Of a stretch of 64,000 nucleotides of DNA, positions 27,854-37,012 are shown piece after piece. How positions within the stretch are numbered: position 1 is the first letter of the stretch; each line of letters starts with the position of its first letter. Under the pieces are notes generated by a model. That model saw nothing but the letters and a program-made list of their open reading frames with translations, made no database searches and was not told where the DNA came from. Location of the stretch: positions 1,636,164 to 1,700,163 of the forward strand of contig NZ_JAJNDU010000001.1 of NCBI RefSeq assembly GCF_021043365.1, in the 5' to 3' direction. The position numbers and the translations under genes were made by a program. Source of the stretch: Sphingomonas sp. IC-11 (GTDB lineage: Bacteria; Pseudomonadota; Alphaproteobacteria; Sphingomonadales; Sphingomonadaceae).

Positions 27854-29122
27854 CTACTGCCGAGCGGCCGCAAACAGCTTCTCCAGAAAAGCCATTCGCG
27901 CCTGCGACAGGTCGGTCCCGGTCGCCTTGGGCCAAGCGGATACCATCGCGATCACCGTCCGGCTTTTCGGATCGACGGTGATGCTCTGGCCGAAGATCCC
28001 CTGCCCCCCGAACCGATCCTCCGGATAGGTCCACCATTGATAGCCATAGCCGAAGCCGGGCCGCCCGGTGGAGGCATGGGCGCGCGTCGCCTCGGCAAAC
28101 CAGCCGGTGGGAACCACGCCCGCGCCGCCTTCCAGCGCCAGCTGCCCCATGCGAGCGTAGTCCCGCAACGAGACGGACAGGCAGCAACCCGCCACTTCAC
28201 GCCCGGCAGGATCGATCATCCAGTAAGCGTCACGCTCCATGCCATATCGGCGCCAAACGGTTTCGCTAAGGTAGGTCGCCAGCGGCTTCTTAACGGCATT
28301 GCCAACCAGCACACCGATCAGGTTCGTCTCGCCGGTCTTGTACACCCACTTCGTGCCCGGCTCCGCCTCGCGCGGCAGGGTGCGCATATAGGCGACGCTG
28401 GGGTCCATGCCGGGGGGCACGGCAATGGAGAACATCCGCGCCACGTCGGATTTCGGATCGGCATAATCCTCGTTCCACTTCACACCCGAGGTCATCGTCA
28501 GCAGTTGCGCGATCGTCACGCCATCATAGGCGCTTCCGGAAAGGTCGGGGATGTACTTCGTGACCGGCTCCTCCACGGATCGGATGAAGCCGTCCCGGAT
28601 TGCCGCACCCACCAGCGTTGAGGTGAAGGATTTCGCCACCGAGAAGCTGGTCCAACGGCCCTCGCGAGTCAGCCCGCGGGCATAGCGTTCCAGCCGCACC
28701 TTCCCGTCATGAACCACGATCAGGCCGGCAACATTCTGGCTCTGGATATAGGCGTCGATCTCCGCCGCTGGCACCGGCAGTGCCTTGCCGTTCGGAAGCG
28801 GGCGGACCCGGTCGCCAGCCTTCACGACGTGGACCGGAAACTGATCCTCCATATGCGGGAAGTTCTGGTCTCGCTGCTGCTGGGACCAGAACAGAACCGC
28901 AGCACCGACCTGTTGCAGCTTGTCACGGTTGGCATCGGTAATCGGCACACCGGCGGTGATCGCCGCGGCACCTGTGTCGCGTTTGGCCGTGCTGACTGCT
29001 TCGGTTTGCCCGATTGCTGACGCCCCGGTCGCTACGGTCGAGGCAGGGCTCGCCTCCTGCTGAACCGCACATCCGCTGAGCAGAATCGCGCCCAGCGCCG
29101 CTCCCACGGCGATCCGTTTCAT
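27854..29122 (-). CDS. Lipoprotein serine hydrolase (beta-lactamase/PBP-like)
   Basis: The 422-residue protein starts MKRIAVGAALGAILLSGC, a lipoprotein signal with lipid on Cys18. The body is a class C beta-lactamase/esterase fold, with the nucleophile Ser in SVAK (SxxK) near residue 170 and a KTGETN stretch in the region of the second motif. Substrates of this large family range from esters to peptides; nothing points to antibiotic hydrolysis. Its ATG overlaps the cfa stop by four bases, so it is the last gene of the HDAC-like/phr/cfa/hydrolase operon. The longer in-frame extension to 29209 lies inside cfa and lacks a signal. Confidence 0.85.
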   Translation of the reverse strand: MKRIAVGAALGAILLSGCAVQQEASPASTVATGASAIGQTEAVSTAKRDTGAAAITAGVPITDANRDKLQQVGAAVLFWSQQQRDQNFPHMEDQFPVHVVKAGDRVRPLPNGKALPVPAAEIDAYIQSQNVAGLIVVHDGKVRLERYARGLTREGRWTSFSVAKSFTSTLVGAAIRDGFIRSVEEPVTKYIPDLSGSAYDGVTIAQLLTMTSGVKWNEDYADPKSDVARMFSIAVPPGMDPSVAYMRTLPREAEPGTKWVYKTGETNLIGVLVGNAVKKPLATYLSETVWRRYGMERDAYWMIDPAGREVAGCCLSVSLRDYARMGQLALEGGAGVVPTGWFAEATRAHASTGRPGFGYGYQWWTYPEDRFGGQGIFGQSITVDPKSRTVIAMVSAWPKATGTDLSQARMAFLEKLFAAARQ

Positions 29123-30336
29123 GCCCCCTCCTTTGCCAGCGTGATCTGCACGACGTCGATGCCGCCGCCACGAAACCCGCCTTCGCAATACATCAGGTAG
29201 AACCGCCACAAGTCAATGAAGCCGGGATCGAAGCGCGCCGGCAGGCGCCCTTCCGCCACGGCGGCATCGAACCGGATCCGCCACTGCCGCAACGTCTCCG
29301 CGTAATCTTCGCCAAAGGCGTGGCGATCTCGCCAAGCCAGCCCGTGGGCCTCCGCCAGCGCACGGAACCGCGGTTCGTGGATCAGCATGCCGCCAGGGAA
29401 GACGCAGGCCTGGATGAAGTCGACGTTGCTGGAATAGGCCGGCCACACATCTTCGGCGATCTTGATGAACTGGATCGCCGCCCGCCCGCCGGGCTTCAGC
29501 GCGCGTGACACCGCGGCGAGATAATCATCCCAGTAACGCTCGCCGACCGCCTCGACCATCTCGATGGAGGCGATGCCATCGTATGTTCCTTCGACGTCCC
29601 GGTAATCGGTCAGCGACGCCGCCACCGGCAGGCCGCGGGTACGGGCGGCGACGTGGCGTTGCTGCTCCTGCGCCAGGGTGATGGCGCGCACCTTGATGCC
29701 ACGCTTCCCCGCCGCTTCCGCCAGCGAACCCCAGCCGCAACCGATCTCCAGCACGGTGCCACCAGCCGGCACGTCCAGCCGATCCAGGATTGCGGCCAGC
29801 TTGCGGTGCTGCCCTGCCTCCAGCGTATCTCCCGGCGCGAACAGCGCGCTGGAATAGGTCAGCGTTGGGTCAAGCCAGGCTTCGTAGAAATCGTTGCCCA
29901 GATCGTAATGCGCCGCGATGTTCCGCCGTGCATTGCGCCGATCATTGTGGCGCAGAGCATGGATCAGCCGGGCGGCAACTCGCGCCCCGCGCTTTGCCCG
30001 CGCCACGTTGCCCAGGGTGGTGCGGTTGCGCATGAACAGGTCAAAGATCGGGACTGGATCGGGGCTCGTCCAATCGCCGTCGGCCCAGGCTTCGTACCAG
30101 CCGATCGAGCCGCCTGTCACCAGCCGGCGCAACGCCCGCCAGTTCGCCACCGTCACATGCGCGATCGGCCCAGCGCCCTTTCCGCCCAGCAACCGTCGCG
30201 TGCCATCGGGCAGCGCCGCTTCGATCGCACCCAGCTCCAGGCCGTCATCGATTCGGTCGAGGATGCGATGAAAGATGGGCGCAATGCTGCGCGCCCAGCG
30301 GCTTCGTGACTGCGCCAGTTGGACCTTCCCGTGCAT
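29119..30336 (-). CDS. cfa: Cyclopropane-fatty-acyl-phospholipid synthase family
   Basis: CFA synthase methylates cis double bonds of membrane lipids with SAM to form cyclopropanes. The protein (405 residues from ATG 30336) has the N-terminal helical domain, the HYDLGNDFYEAWLDPTLTYSSA entry motif, the SAM-binding EIGCGWGSLAEAA, and the C-terminal MYCEGGFRGGGIDVVQITL. All these match the CFA family. A GTG at 30351 is an alternative start. It lies 39 bases after the photolyase gene and overlaps the serine hydrolase gene, so lipid remodelling and DNA photorepair are co-expressed here. Confidence 0.93.
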   Translation of the reverse strand: MHGKVQLAQSRSRWARSIAPIFHRILDRIDDGLELGAIEAALPDGTRRLLGGKGAGPIAHVTVANWRALRRLVTGGSIGWYEAWADGDWTSPDPVPIFDLFMRNRTTLGNVARAKRGARVAARLIHALRHNDRRNARRNIAAHYDLGNDFYEAWLDPTLTYSSALFAPGDTLEAGQHRKLAAILDRLDVPAGGTVLEIGCGWGSLAEAAGKRGIKVRAITLAQEQQRHVAARTRGLPVAASLTDYRDVEGTYDGIASIEMVEAVGERYWDDYLAAVSRALKPGGRAAIQFIKIAEDVWPAYSSNVDFIQACVFPGGMLIHEPRFRALAEAHGLAWRDRHAFGEDYAETLRQWRIRFDAAVAEGRLPARFDPGFIDLWRFYLMYCEGGFRGGGIDVVQITLAKEGA

Positions 30337-30375
30337 CGCGCGCTCATGCACCGGCGCGGGCCAGCGCGGAAGAGG

Positions 30376-31725
30376 TCAGCGCACCTTCCGGCCGGCGGCC
30401 AGCGCCCGTTCGCGCGCTTCGCGATGACCGATGATCTTGGGCGGATAATCGGCGGGTCGCCGACCGGCTTCTTCCGGATCATGGATGACCGCGTCAGGCA
30501 GCCCGCGCAATGCCGGAACCCAGCGACGGATGTAGGCGCCCGCGTCGAACTTCTCCGACTGGCTCAGCGGGGCCATGATCCGCCCGAACATGTTCGCGTC
30601 GATCCCGGTGCCCGCGATCCACTGCCAGTTCACGGCATTGTTGCCGTAGTCCGCGTCGACCAGCGCATCCCAGAACCAGCGTTCGCCCTCGCGCCAGTCG
30701 ATCAGCAGGTGCTTCACCAGAAAACTGGCCGTGATCATGCGAACCCGGTTGTGCATCCAGCCTGTCGCCCACAGCTGCCGCATTCCTGCATCGACAATAG
30801 GATAGCCGGTTCGTCCCTGTTGCCACGCTTTCAGATCCGCAGGGGCATGGCGCCAGGGCAGCCGATCGAAATGCGGTCGCCCATTCTCGCGCGCATAGTT
30901 CGGCAACCCCAGGATCAACCCGGCCGTGAAGTCCCGCCACGCCAGTTCGCGGCGGAACGATGCCGCCCCCTCTCCTTCTCCCGGGAGCGCATGCCACACC
31001 TGTCGCGGCGACACTTCGCCATGATGGAGATGGGGCGACAAGCGGGACGTGCCCTCCACGGACGGCAAGTTCCGGCCTTCCGCGTAATTGCGCAACGCAT
31101 CCGCGAACGTATCCAGCGCATCGTTCGCGCCCTCTTCGCCCGGCGTCCATACGTCAAAGCCGGTGGCCCAGTTCGGCCGCGTGGGCAGCAGCTTCCAATC
31201 CTCGAGCCGTTCGCTTTGCGGCCACTGATCGGGCGCCGCCAGCTGCTCCGGCGCGGGCAAGGGCGGGTCTGGCGGCAAGCTGGCCGACAGAGTCCGGAAG
31301 AAGGCCGAAAACATCCGGAACTGGCCACCGCTTGCTGTGGTGATACTCTCCGGAGGCCGGAGGTGCCCCCCCTCGTGCAAGCACAACCGCTCGCCAAGCT
31401 TCGTCTCCGCCGCGCGCCACCATGGCTCATAATGGCGAACGGCGTGGATCGCCTCCGCACCGACTTCCTCGGCCAACGCCGTAAGTGTTTCCGCGGCAGG
31501 CCCTCTTCTCAGGACCAGCCGGCTGCCTTTCGCCTGCAATGATGCGTCCAGCGCCGCAAGGCTGTGGTGCAGCCACCAGCGCTGCGCTCCACCGATCCGC
31601 CACTCACCGGGTCCTTCGTTATCAAGCACATAGACCGGGATGACGGCACCCGCGGCCGAGGCGGCGAGCAGCGCGGGCTGATCCTCAAGGCGAAGATCCT
31701 GGCGGAACCAGACGATAGTGGTCAT
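30376..31725 (-). CDS. phr: Deoxyribodipyrimidine photolyase
   Basis: The 449-residue protein is a class I cryptochrome/photolyase: N-terminal antenna-binding Rossmann domain (TTIVWFRQDLRLEDQPALL), then the helical FAD domain with TGWMHNRVRMITASFLVKHLLIDWREGERWFW and the signature DADYGNNAVNWQWIAGTGIDA. These Trp and Asn residues are those expected for CPD photolyases. It uses blue light to split UV-induced pyrimidine dimers. Its ATG lies seven bases after the upstream HDAC-like gene stop and cfa follows, so it is the second gene of a four-gene operon. Confidence 0.96.
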   Translation of the reverse strand: MTTIVWFRQDLRLEDQPALLAASAAGAVIPVYVLDNEGPGEWRIGGAQRWWLHHSLAALDASLQAKGSRLVLRRGPAAETLTALAEEVGAEAIHAVRHYEPWWRAAETKLGERLCLHEGGHLRPPESITTASGGQFRMFSAFFRTLSASLPPDPPLPAPEQLAAPDQWPQSERLEDWKLLPTRPNWATGFDVWTPGEEGANDALDTFADALRNYAEGRNLPSVEGTSRLSPHLHHGEVSPRQVWHALPGEGEGAASFRRELAWRDFTAGLILGLPNYARENGRPHFDRLPWRHAPADLKAWQQGRTGYPIVDAGMRQLWATGWMHNRVRMITASFLVKHLLIDWREGERWFWDALVDADYGNNAVNWQWIAGTGIDANMFGRIMAPLSQSEKFDAGAYIRRWVPALRGLPDAVIHDPEEAGRRPADYPPKIIGHREARERALAAGRKVR

Positions 31726-31732
31726 CGCACTC

Positions 31733-32662
31733 CTATACAGCTGATGTCAGCGCGGCTCCCGCGCGCCAGCCGTCCTGATAGGCGCGACCCAACCGCAGAA
31801 TGACGTCCACGTGACGCCTGGCGATTGCCAGAACGTCATCGCCATATCCTCCCCCCACCGTACAGGCGAGCGGCAAGCCATGGCGAAGCGCAAGATCAGC
31901 CACGAACAGATCTCGTCGCGCCAGCCCCTCCTCCGTCAGCGACAGCCGGCCGAGACGATCACCACCGAATGGATCGACGCCGCCCTGGTACAGGATCAGG
32001 TTGGGCGCGAACTGGTCGACCAACGGCGGCAAACTCGATTTCAATGCGGCGAGGTAAGCGAGGTCATCTGCGCCATCGGGCAACGGCACGTCCACTGTCG
32101 AACGCGCCTTGCGCGCCGGAAAGTTCTTTTCCGCGTGAATGGAATAGGTTGCGATGTCCGGATGACCTGCGGTGAGCGCCGCCGTGCCATCGCCCTGGTG
32201 AACATCAACGTCCACGATCAGCACACGCCGCCCCTCTCTGGCGAGTTGAAGGGCCGCAACGGCGAGGTCGTTGAAGACGCAATAGCCAGCGCCTGTTTCC
32301 GACAGTGCGTGGTGGCTCCCCCCCGCAGTGTTGGCGGCAAAGCCACGGGAAAGCGCGAGATGCGCCGCGCGATATGTTCCGCCCGGCACAACCTTCGCGC
32401 GCCGCGCCACGGTGGAGGTCACCGGAAAGCCAATGCGTCGTTCCTTTTCTCGCGGCACGCGCGCTTCAAGTACCTCCGCGACATAGACAGGATCATGGGC
32501 TGCCTCGATCCAGTCACGCGGCGCCGCGTCGGGCTCATGCCAGTCGATCGCCTCGCCTTCGGCCAGAAGAAGGTCGCGGATCGCCCCGTTCTTGCCCCAG
32601 CGATAATTGCTCTTCCGCGGCGCTTCCGGGACGTAATCGGGGTGATGGACGACAGCGATCAT
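31733..32662 (-). CDS. Histone deacetylase-like (acetylpolyamine amidohydrolase) enzyme
   Basis: The 309-residue protein belongs to the arginase/deacetylase fold: TAGGSHHA gives the catalytic His pair, DVDVHQGDGT and a later GGVDPFGGDRLGRLSL give zinc ligands, and GGGYGDD closes the active site. Bacterial relatives deacetylate acetylpolyamines or other acyl-amines. The ATG at 32662 fits the family start (IAVVHHPDYVPE); the longer frame to 32950 overlaps the divergent esterase gene. It starts the operon HDAC-like/phr/cfa/serine hydrolase. Only 43 bases separate it from the divergent esterase start. Confidence 0.92.
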   Translation of the reverse strand: MIAVVHHPDYVPEAPRKSNYRWGKNGAIRDLLLAEGEAIDWHEPDAAPRDWIEAAHDPVYVAEVLEARVPREKERRIGFPVTSTVARRAKVVPGGTYRAAHLALSRGFAANTAGGSHHALSETGAGYCVFNDLAVAALQLAREGRRVLIVDVDVHQGDGTAALTAGHPDIATYSIHAEKNFPARKARSTVDVPLPDGADDLAYLAALKSSLPPLVDQFAPNLILYQGGVDPFGGDRLGRLSLTEEGLARRDLFVADLALRHGLPLACTVGGGYGDDVLAIARRHVDVILRLGRAYQDGWRAGAALTSAV

Positions 32663-32705
32663 CTGCGCCAAGATAGGTAGCAAAAGCGAACCTGAGGAGA
32701 GAGAA

Positions 32706-33728
32706 ATGACTGATACGCTGATCCGCGAGGAGCAAGGAGATGCGGCGCCGTCAAATGATGGCCCGTACGTCCGGCCAGACGTGCGCGGGTTTCTCGACTT
32801 CCTGAATAGCACGCCGGGGCCGAAAACGCATGAAGGCACCGCGGAGGCGGCGCGCCAGATGTACTTGGCGATGAAAGACGTCGCCGATCCTCCACTCGGT
32901 GAGCTCGCCACGATCAAGGACCTGACGATCCCTGGTCCTGCCGGGGACATTCCTGCTCGCCTCTTCGACGTGCGCGCGTCCCGAGAGCCGGGACCGGTGG
33001 TTGTCTTCTTTCATGGCGGCGGCTTCGTCATCGGGAACATTGACACGCATGCCAGTTTTACGGCGGAAATGTCGCGCCAGCTCGACCTGCCGGTCGTGTC
33101 CGTGGACTACCGCCTCGCCCCGGAGCATCGCTGGCCGGCCGCCCCGATTGATTGTGAAGCGGCTGCACGCTGGGTGGCCTCCAATCCGGCTGAGCTCGGC
33201 CGTACTGCGACCAGCCTCGTCCTGTCAGGCGACAGTGCCGGCGGAACCCTGACGATCACGACCGCAATGAGCCTGCGCGACAATGCGGCCGAGGTCCCCG
33301 TCATCGTACAGGCACCGATGTATCCGGCCGCCGACATGAACAAGGAATATCCTTCGTTTAATGATTTCGCAGACGGCTACCTGCTGACCCGCGAAACGAT
33401 GATCTGGTTCGCGGAGCACTACCAGGCAGACTTCACTGACTTCCGGGGCTCGCCGATGATCGGCAACCTCGTCGGCCTGCCACCGGCGGTGGTAATCACC
33501 GCCAGCCTGGATCCGATCCGCGATCAGGGTCGGGCCTATGCCGCCGCCCTTATTCTCGCAGGGGTGCCGGTCACGTTCCGCGAAGCGATCGGCAACATTC
33601 ACGGCTTTATCACCCTACGACAGGCGGTGCCGTCGAGCGCAGGTGACGTGGCGGGATATCTCGCTGCTGTGAAGGACGCCATCGTCGAAGCAGAAGGCCA
33701 GTGGGTGATGAAGCAAGCGGCCGGCTGA
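32706..33728 (+). CDS. HSL-family alpha/beta hydrolase (esterase)
   Basis: The 340-residue protein is a hormone-sensitive-lipase-type esterase: oxyanion motif HGGGF at 103-107, nucleophile Ser177 in GDSAGG, acid in ITASLDPIRDQG and the catalytic His in NIHGF near residue 300. It has no signal peptide, so it acts in the cytoplasm on short-chain esters. The ATG at 32706 has an AGGAGAG ribosome site. The gene ends before a strong bidirectional terminator shared with the TonB receptor gene. Confidence 0.93.
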   Translation: MTDTLIREEQGDAAPSNDGPYVRPDVRGFLDFLNSTPGPKTHEGTAEAARQMYLAMKDVADPPLGELATIKDLTIPGPAGDIPARLFDVRASREPGPVVVFFHGGGFVIGNIDTHASFTAEMSRQLDLPVVSVDYRLAPEHRWPAAPIDCEAAARWVASNPAELGRTATSLVLSGDSAGGTLTITTAMSLRDNAAEVPVIVQAPMYPAADMNKEYPSFNDFADGYLLTRETMIWFAEHYQADFTDFRGSPMIGNLVGLPPAVVITASLDPIRDQGRAYAAALILAGVPVTFREAIGNIHGFITLRQAVPSSAGDVAGYLAAVKDAIVEAEGQWVMKQAAG

Positions 33729-33755
33729 CGGCCGGCTCGACATAGCTCGCAAAGA

Positions 33756-33787
33756 AAAAGGGCTGGAACGTTCGTTCCAGCCCTTTT
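33756..33787. terminator. Bidirectional intrinsic terminator
   Basis: AAAAGGGCTGGAA at 33756-33768 pairs with TTCCAGCCCTTTT at 33775-33787 over a six-base loop. The A-run and T-run give a U-tract on both strands, so it can end both the esterase and the TonB receptor transcripts. Confidence 0.95.
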
Positions 33788-33809
33788 CGTTTCTAGCCTA
33801 GGGATCCGA

Positions 33810-36800
33810 TCAGAAAATCGAGTCCAGCGCGATCCGCGCACCCGCGTAGAAGTACCGGCCAATTGGCGAATACGGATAGCGGATGCTCGCCACGTCACCG
33901 ACCTCGTTGGTCAGGTTGTTGACGCCCAGGTAGAAGTTGAACTTCTCACCGGCGGCGATCGATGCCTGCAGGTCATGCTCCCACCGCTCACGGTAGAAGA
34001 TGTACTGCGGCTCTGCGATATCAGGATTTGCGGACACCTGATCTTCCGTGAAGCGGCGCAGCTTGCTGAAGTAGTTCAAGCCATAGTTCAGCGTGAATGC
34101 ATCCTTCGTCCAGGTAAGGTCGAACGTGCCGCTGTACTTCGGCGCCAGCCGGCTCACGCTCGCCCGCATCAGCTCGTTCTCACGGTCTGCACCCGGCGTC
34201 GGAACGAAGTCCAGCCGGTCCAGATAATTGCCCACCAGCTTGAAGTTGAACACACCGACCGAACCCGCATCGAGCCGGTAGTTAGCGGTCACGTCCAGGC
34301 CCTGCGTCCGGAATTCGGCGACATTCTGCGGCCCGACGAAGTAGTCGGACACATAGCCCGTCGTACCCGAGCGGGTCACGTTGGCGCAGTAGATGTTGTC
34401 GAGCGTGGGCTGGTCAACACACAGGTCGACAAGCTGCTGTACCTCCGGCGTGTTGATCGCGTCCTTCAGCTTGATGTTGAACCAGTCGGCCGTGATCTGC
34501 AGGCCCGGCAGGAAGCTCGGCTGAAGGACGACGCCGACGGTCCAGGTCTTTGCCGTTTCCTGACGCAGCGCATTGTTGCCGCCGCTCCGGCCAGGAAGGC
34601 TGGCAGTCGCCTGCGGATCACTGACCGGGTTGAACGAGGCGATCTGAGCCGGGGACAGACCTGCCGCGGTCAGCGCCGCCTGGCAGTTCGCCACGCGATA
34701 TTGCGTGCCCTCCGGCAGGTTCTCCGGGTCGCACGGATCGTCGATAAACGCGAACGTACCGTTCTGCGGAGCGAACAACTCCGTCACGTTCGGGGCGCGC
34801 ACTGCCTCCGAATACCCGCCGCGGAAGCGGATGTCCCGGACCGGAGCATAGACGCCGCTCACCTGCCAGGTCGTCGTGCTTCCAACCGTGGAATAATCCG
34901 ACAGGCGGATGGCGGCGTTCAGCTCGAGAGTCTCGGCAACCGGCAGGTCACGAAGAACCGGCACGCGCAATTCGCCGAACGCTTCCTTCACATCGAAGCT
35001 GCCGCGCTCCGGCAGGATCTGCGCCAGATCGGCCAGCGCGCCCTGCTGCGATAGCGGGTCCGAGACGAACGAGCTGATTTCCTTGCGATATTCGCCACCG
35101 ATCGCGAAATCGACCGGGCCGCCGGGCAGCTCGAAAAACTTGCCGAAATCGCCCGAGATCGATCCCGAAACGACGTGTTGCTGCACCCGATACGTATTGG
35201 TGAGGTCGGCGTTGATGAAGTTCAGCGCCGCGGCGCTCGCCACGTTCTCACCCAGGATGTTGAGCGGCTGACACCCGCTGTTTGCGCCCGGCGTGAAGGT
35301 CGTTGCCGGCCCATCGAAGTTGTTGGGGTCGATGTTGGCGCCGGGGAGCAGGTTCGACCGGCAAACGATCTGCCCGGTAGCGGGATCGCGCACCGCATCA
35401 AGCGCCGCGAAGTAGCGATCTGCGATACGATAGTTGGTGCTCAGGAAGCGGCTGTCCGTACGGCCATAGACGTACGACAGCTCGTAACGAGCGTGATCGC
35501 CGATCCGACCGTCGGCACCGACGACGGCCCGATACGTCTCGCGCTTGTTGGACTCGCCGCGGACACCCAGATCGAAGTTGTCGCGTGACACATACGCCCC
35601 GTCGGCGGCCGCCGCCGCGCCGAAACGATCGATCAGGAATGCGTTGTCGGGCGCCAGGTACGTGCCGAAGTCAAAGCTCGGCTGCGAAACGCTGAAGCTC
35701 TTGGTGTTCGTGTACTTGCCCTGCGCAAAGATGCGGAGCGCCGGGGATACTTCATAGCTGGTCAGCAGATTGAAGTTGTGAATGCGGTTCTTCGGCTGGA
35801 GATCGCCCTGATACCCGGCCTGTGGCGTGCTGTCGCCGCCCTGCACCAGCCCGCCCGAACCGGGAAGCAGGCGGCCGCGGTCGTACACCTTGCCGCTGCC
35901 CGTGAAGTCGGGGATTCCATCGCCATCCAGATCGACGGCGCCATCTGGCGAGCTGTCCGCATAACGCAGGTCATTGGTCAGCACGCGGTCTGGCCGGGTC
36001 GGATCATCGGGGAAGTCGTTGGGATCACGAACAAGGCCGAAAAGGCCCAGGGGATTGCCGGTGCGGTACCGACGGAAACTGCTCAGACGATCATCGTCGC
36101 GGAATTCGTAAGAGAACGCCACATTGCCGCGGCCCTCTGCGAAGTTCTTGCCAGCGGTGATCGAGAGATAGCGGTTGCCAGCGTCGCCCTCGTCGGAAAT
36201 GCCGGTCTGCGCGCGTGCCATCAGCCCTTCGAAGTTGCGCTTCAGCACGAAGTTGACGACCCCGGAAACGCCGTCCGCGCCGTAAATCGCGGACGCGCCA
36301 CCGGTGGTTACGTCGATCCGGTCGATCAGGTCGACAGGAATGGTGTTGATGTCCACCGACGCGGAACCCGGCAGACCAGCAACATGGCGGCGACCGTCAA
36401 CAAGCACCAACGTGCGGTCGGTACCGAGATTGCGAAGGTTCAGGAGGTTGGTGCCGGTTGCACCAAAACCAGCGTTCGAGCCGGCCTGCGCCCCGCTCGT
36501 GGCGGAGCCGAGCAGCGCAGGATTCTGCGACAGGAAGTCGGTTACGTTGACGCGTCCGGACTGCTGAAGAGTTGCCGCCGAGAAGGACGTCACCGGCGTC
36601 GGCGCATCCACTTCAGGGCGGGCGATGCGCGAGCCGGTGACCACGATGTCAGCGTCTGCACCTGCATCGTCATTCACCGTGGCAACATTATCCGCAGTCG
36701 GCACTTCAGCCGTCTGGCTCTGCACCGTTGGCTCGACCTGAGCCGCGACGGGAAAAGCAACGATCCCGCCCAGAAGGGATGATGCCAGGAGCGTACGACG

Positions 36801-36812
36801 CAACGTATTCAT
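33810..36812 (-). CDS. TonB-dependent outer membrane receptor
   Basis: The 1000-residue protein has a signal peptide (NTLRRTLLASSLLGGIVAFPVAAQ), a plug domain around residues 55-190 (VTGSRIARPEVDAPTPVTSF, TLVLVDGRRHVAGLPGSASVDINTIP, GGASAIYGADGVSGVVNFVLKR) and a C-terminal beta-barrel that ends in aromatic Phe (ALDSIF). This large subfamily is greatly expanded in sphingomonads and imports siderophores, carbohydrates, peptides or lipids; the ligand cannot be told from sequence. No TonB, FecR or sigma gene adjoins it. The leader between 36813 and about 36900 holds two small hairpins (GCGCCT/AGGCGC at 36833-36849 and GCATCC/GGATGC-like at 36878-36895). An AGGG ribosome site precedes the ATG. Confidence 0.94.
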   Translation of the reverse strand: MNTLRRTLLASSLLGGIVAFPVAAQVEPTVQSQTAEVPTADNVATVNDDAGADADIVVTGSRIARPEVDAPTPVTSFSAATLQQSGRVNVTDFLSQNPALLGSATSGAQAGSNAGFGATGTNLLNLRNLGTDRTLVLVDGRRHVAGLPGSASVDINTIPVDLIDRIDVTTGGASAIYGADGVSGVVNFVLKRNFEGLMARAQTGISDEGDAGNRYLSITAGKNFAEGRGNVAFSYEFRDDDRLSSFRRYRTGNPLGLFGLVRDPNDFPDDPTRPDRVLTNDLRYADSSPDGAVDLDGDGIPDFTGSGKVYDRGRLLPGSGGLVQGGDSTPQAGYQGDLQPKNRIHNFNLLTSYEVSPALRIFAQGKYTNTKSFSVSQPSFDFGTYLAPDNAFLIDRFGAAAAADGAYVSRDNFDLGVRGESNKRETYRAVVGADGRIGDHARYELSYVYGRTDSRFLSTNYRIADRYFAALDAVRDPATGQIVCRSNLLPGANIDPNNFDGPATTFTPGANSGCQPLNILGENVASAAALNFINADLTNTYRVQQHVVSGSISGDFGKFFELPGGPVDFAIGGEYRKEISSFVSDPLSQQGALADLAQILPERGSFDVKEAFGELRVPVLRDLPVAETLELNAAIRLSDYSTVGSTTTWQVSGVYAPVRDIRFRGGYSEAVRAPNVTELFAPQNGTFAFIDDPCDPENLPEGTQYRVANCQAALTAAGLSPAQIASFNPVSDPQATASLPGRSGGNNALRQETAKTWTVGVVLQPSFLPGLQITADWFNIKLKDAINTPEVQQLVDLCVDQPTLDNIYCANVTRSGTTGYVSDYFVGPQNVAEFRTQGLDVTANYRLDAGSVGVFNFKLVGNYLDRLDFVPTPGADRENELMRASVSRLAPKYSGTFDLTWTKDAFTLNYGLNYFSKLRRFTEDQVSANPDIAEPQYIFYRERWEHDLQASIAAGEKFNFYLGVNNLTNEVGDVASIRYPYSPIGRYFYAGARIALDSIF

Positions 36813-36963
36813 GATAAGCCCTTTTTACTGGGGCGCCTTTGGCAGGCGCTCTCGTTCGGGGGCCTCAACTCCTCGCATCCGGATAGGGATGCAAGCTTGT
36901 CGTATCGTTAACCCTATTACCTCGGCGCTTGTTGCTCGCGCGCCACACTTACCCAAAACGAAG

Positions 36964-36992
36964 ACGGCGGCCGCCCATCGGACGACCGCCGT
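36964..36992 (-). terminator. Intrinsic terminator of ahcY
   Basis: On the minus strand a ten-base stem (one G-U pair) formed by 36983-36992 and 36964-36973 with a nine-base loop is followed by CTTCGTTTTGGG, a moderate T-run. It lies about 20 bases after the ahcY stop. Confidence 0.75.
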
Positions 36993-37012
36993 TTGCGCCA
37001 ATGGCTTACGGA

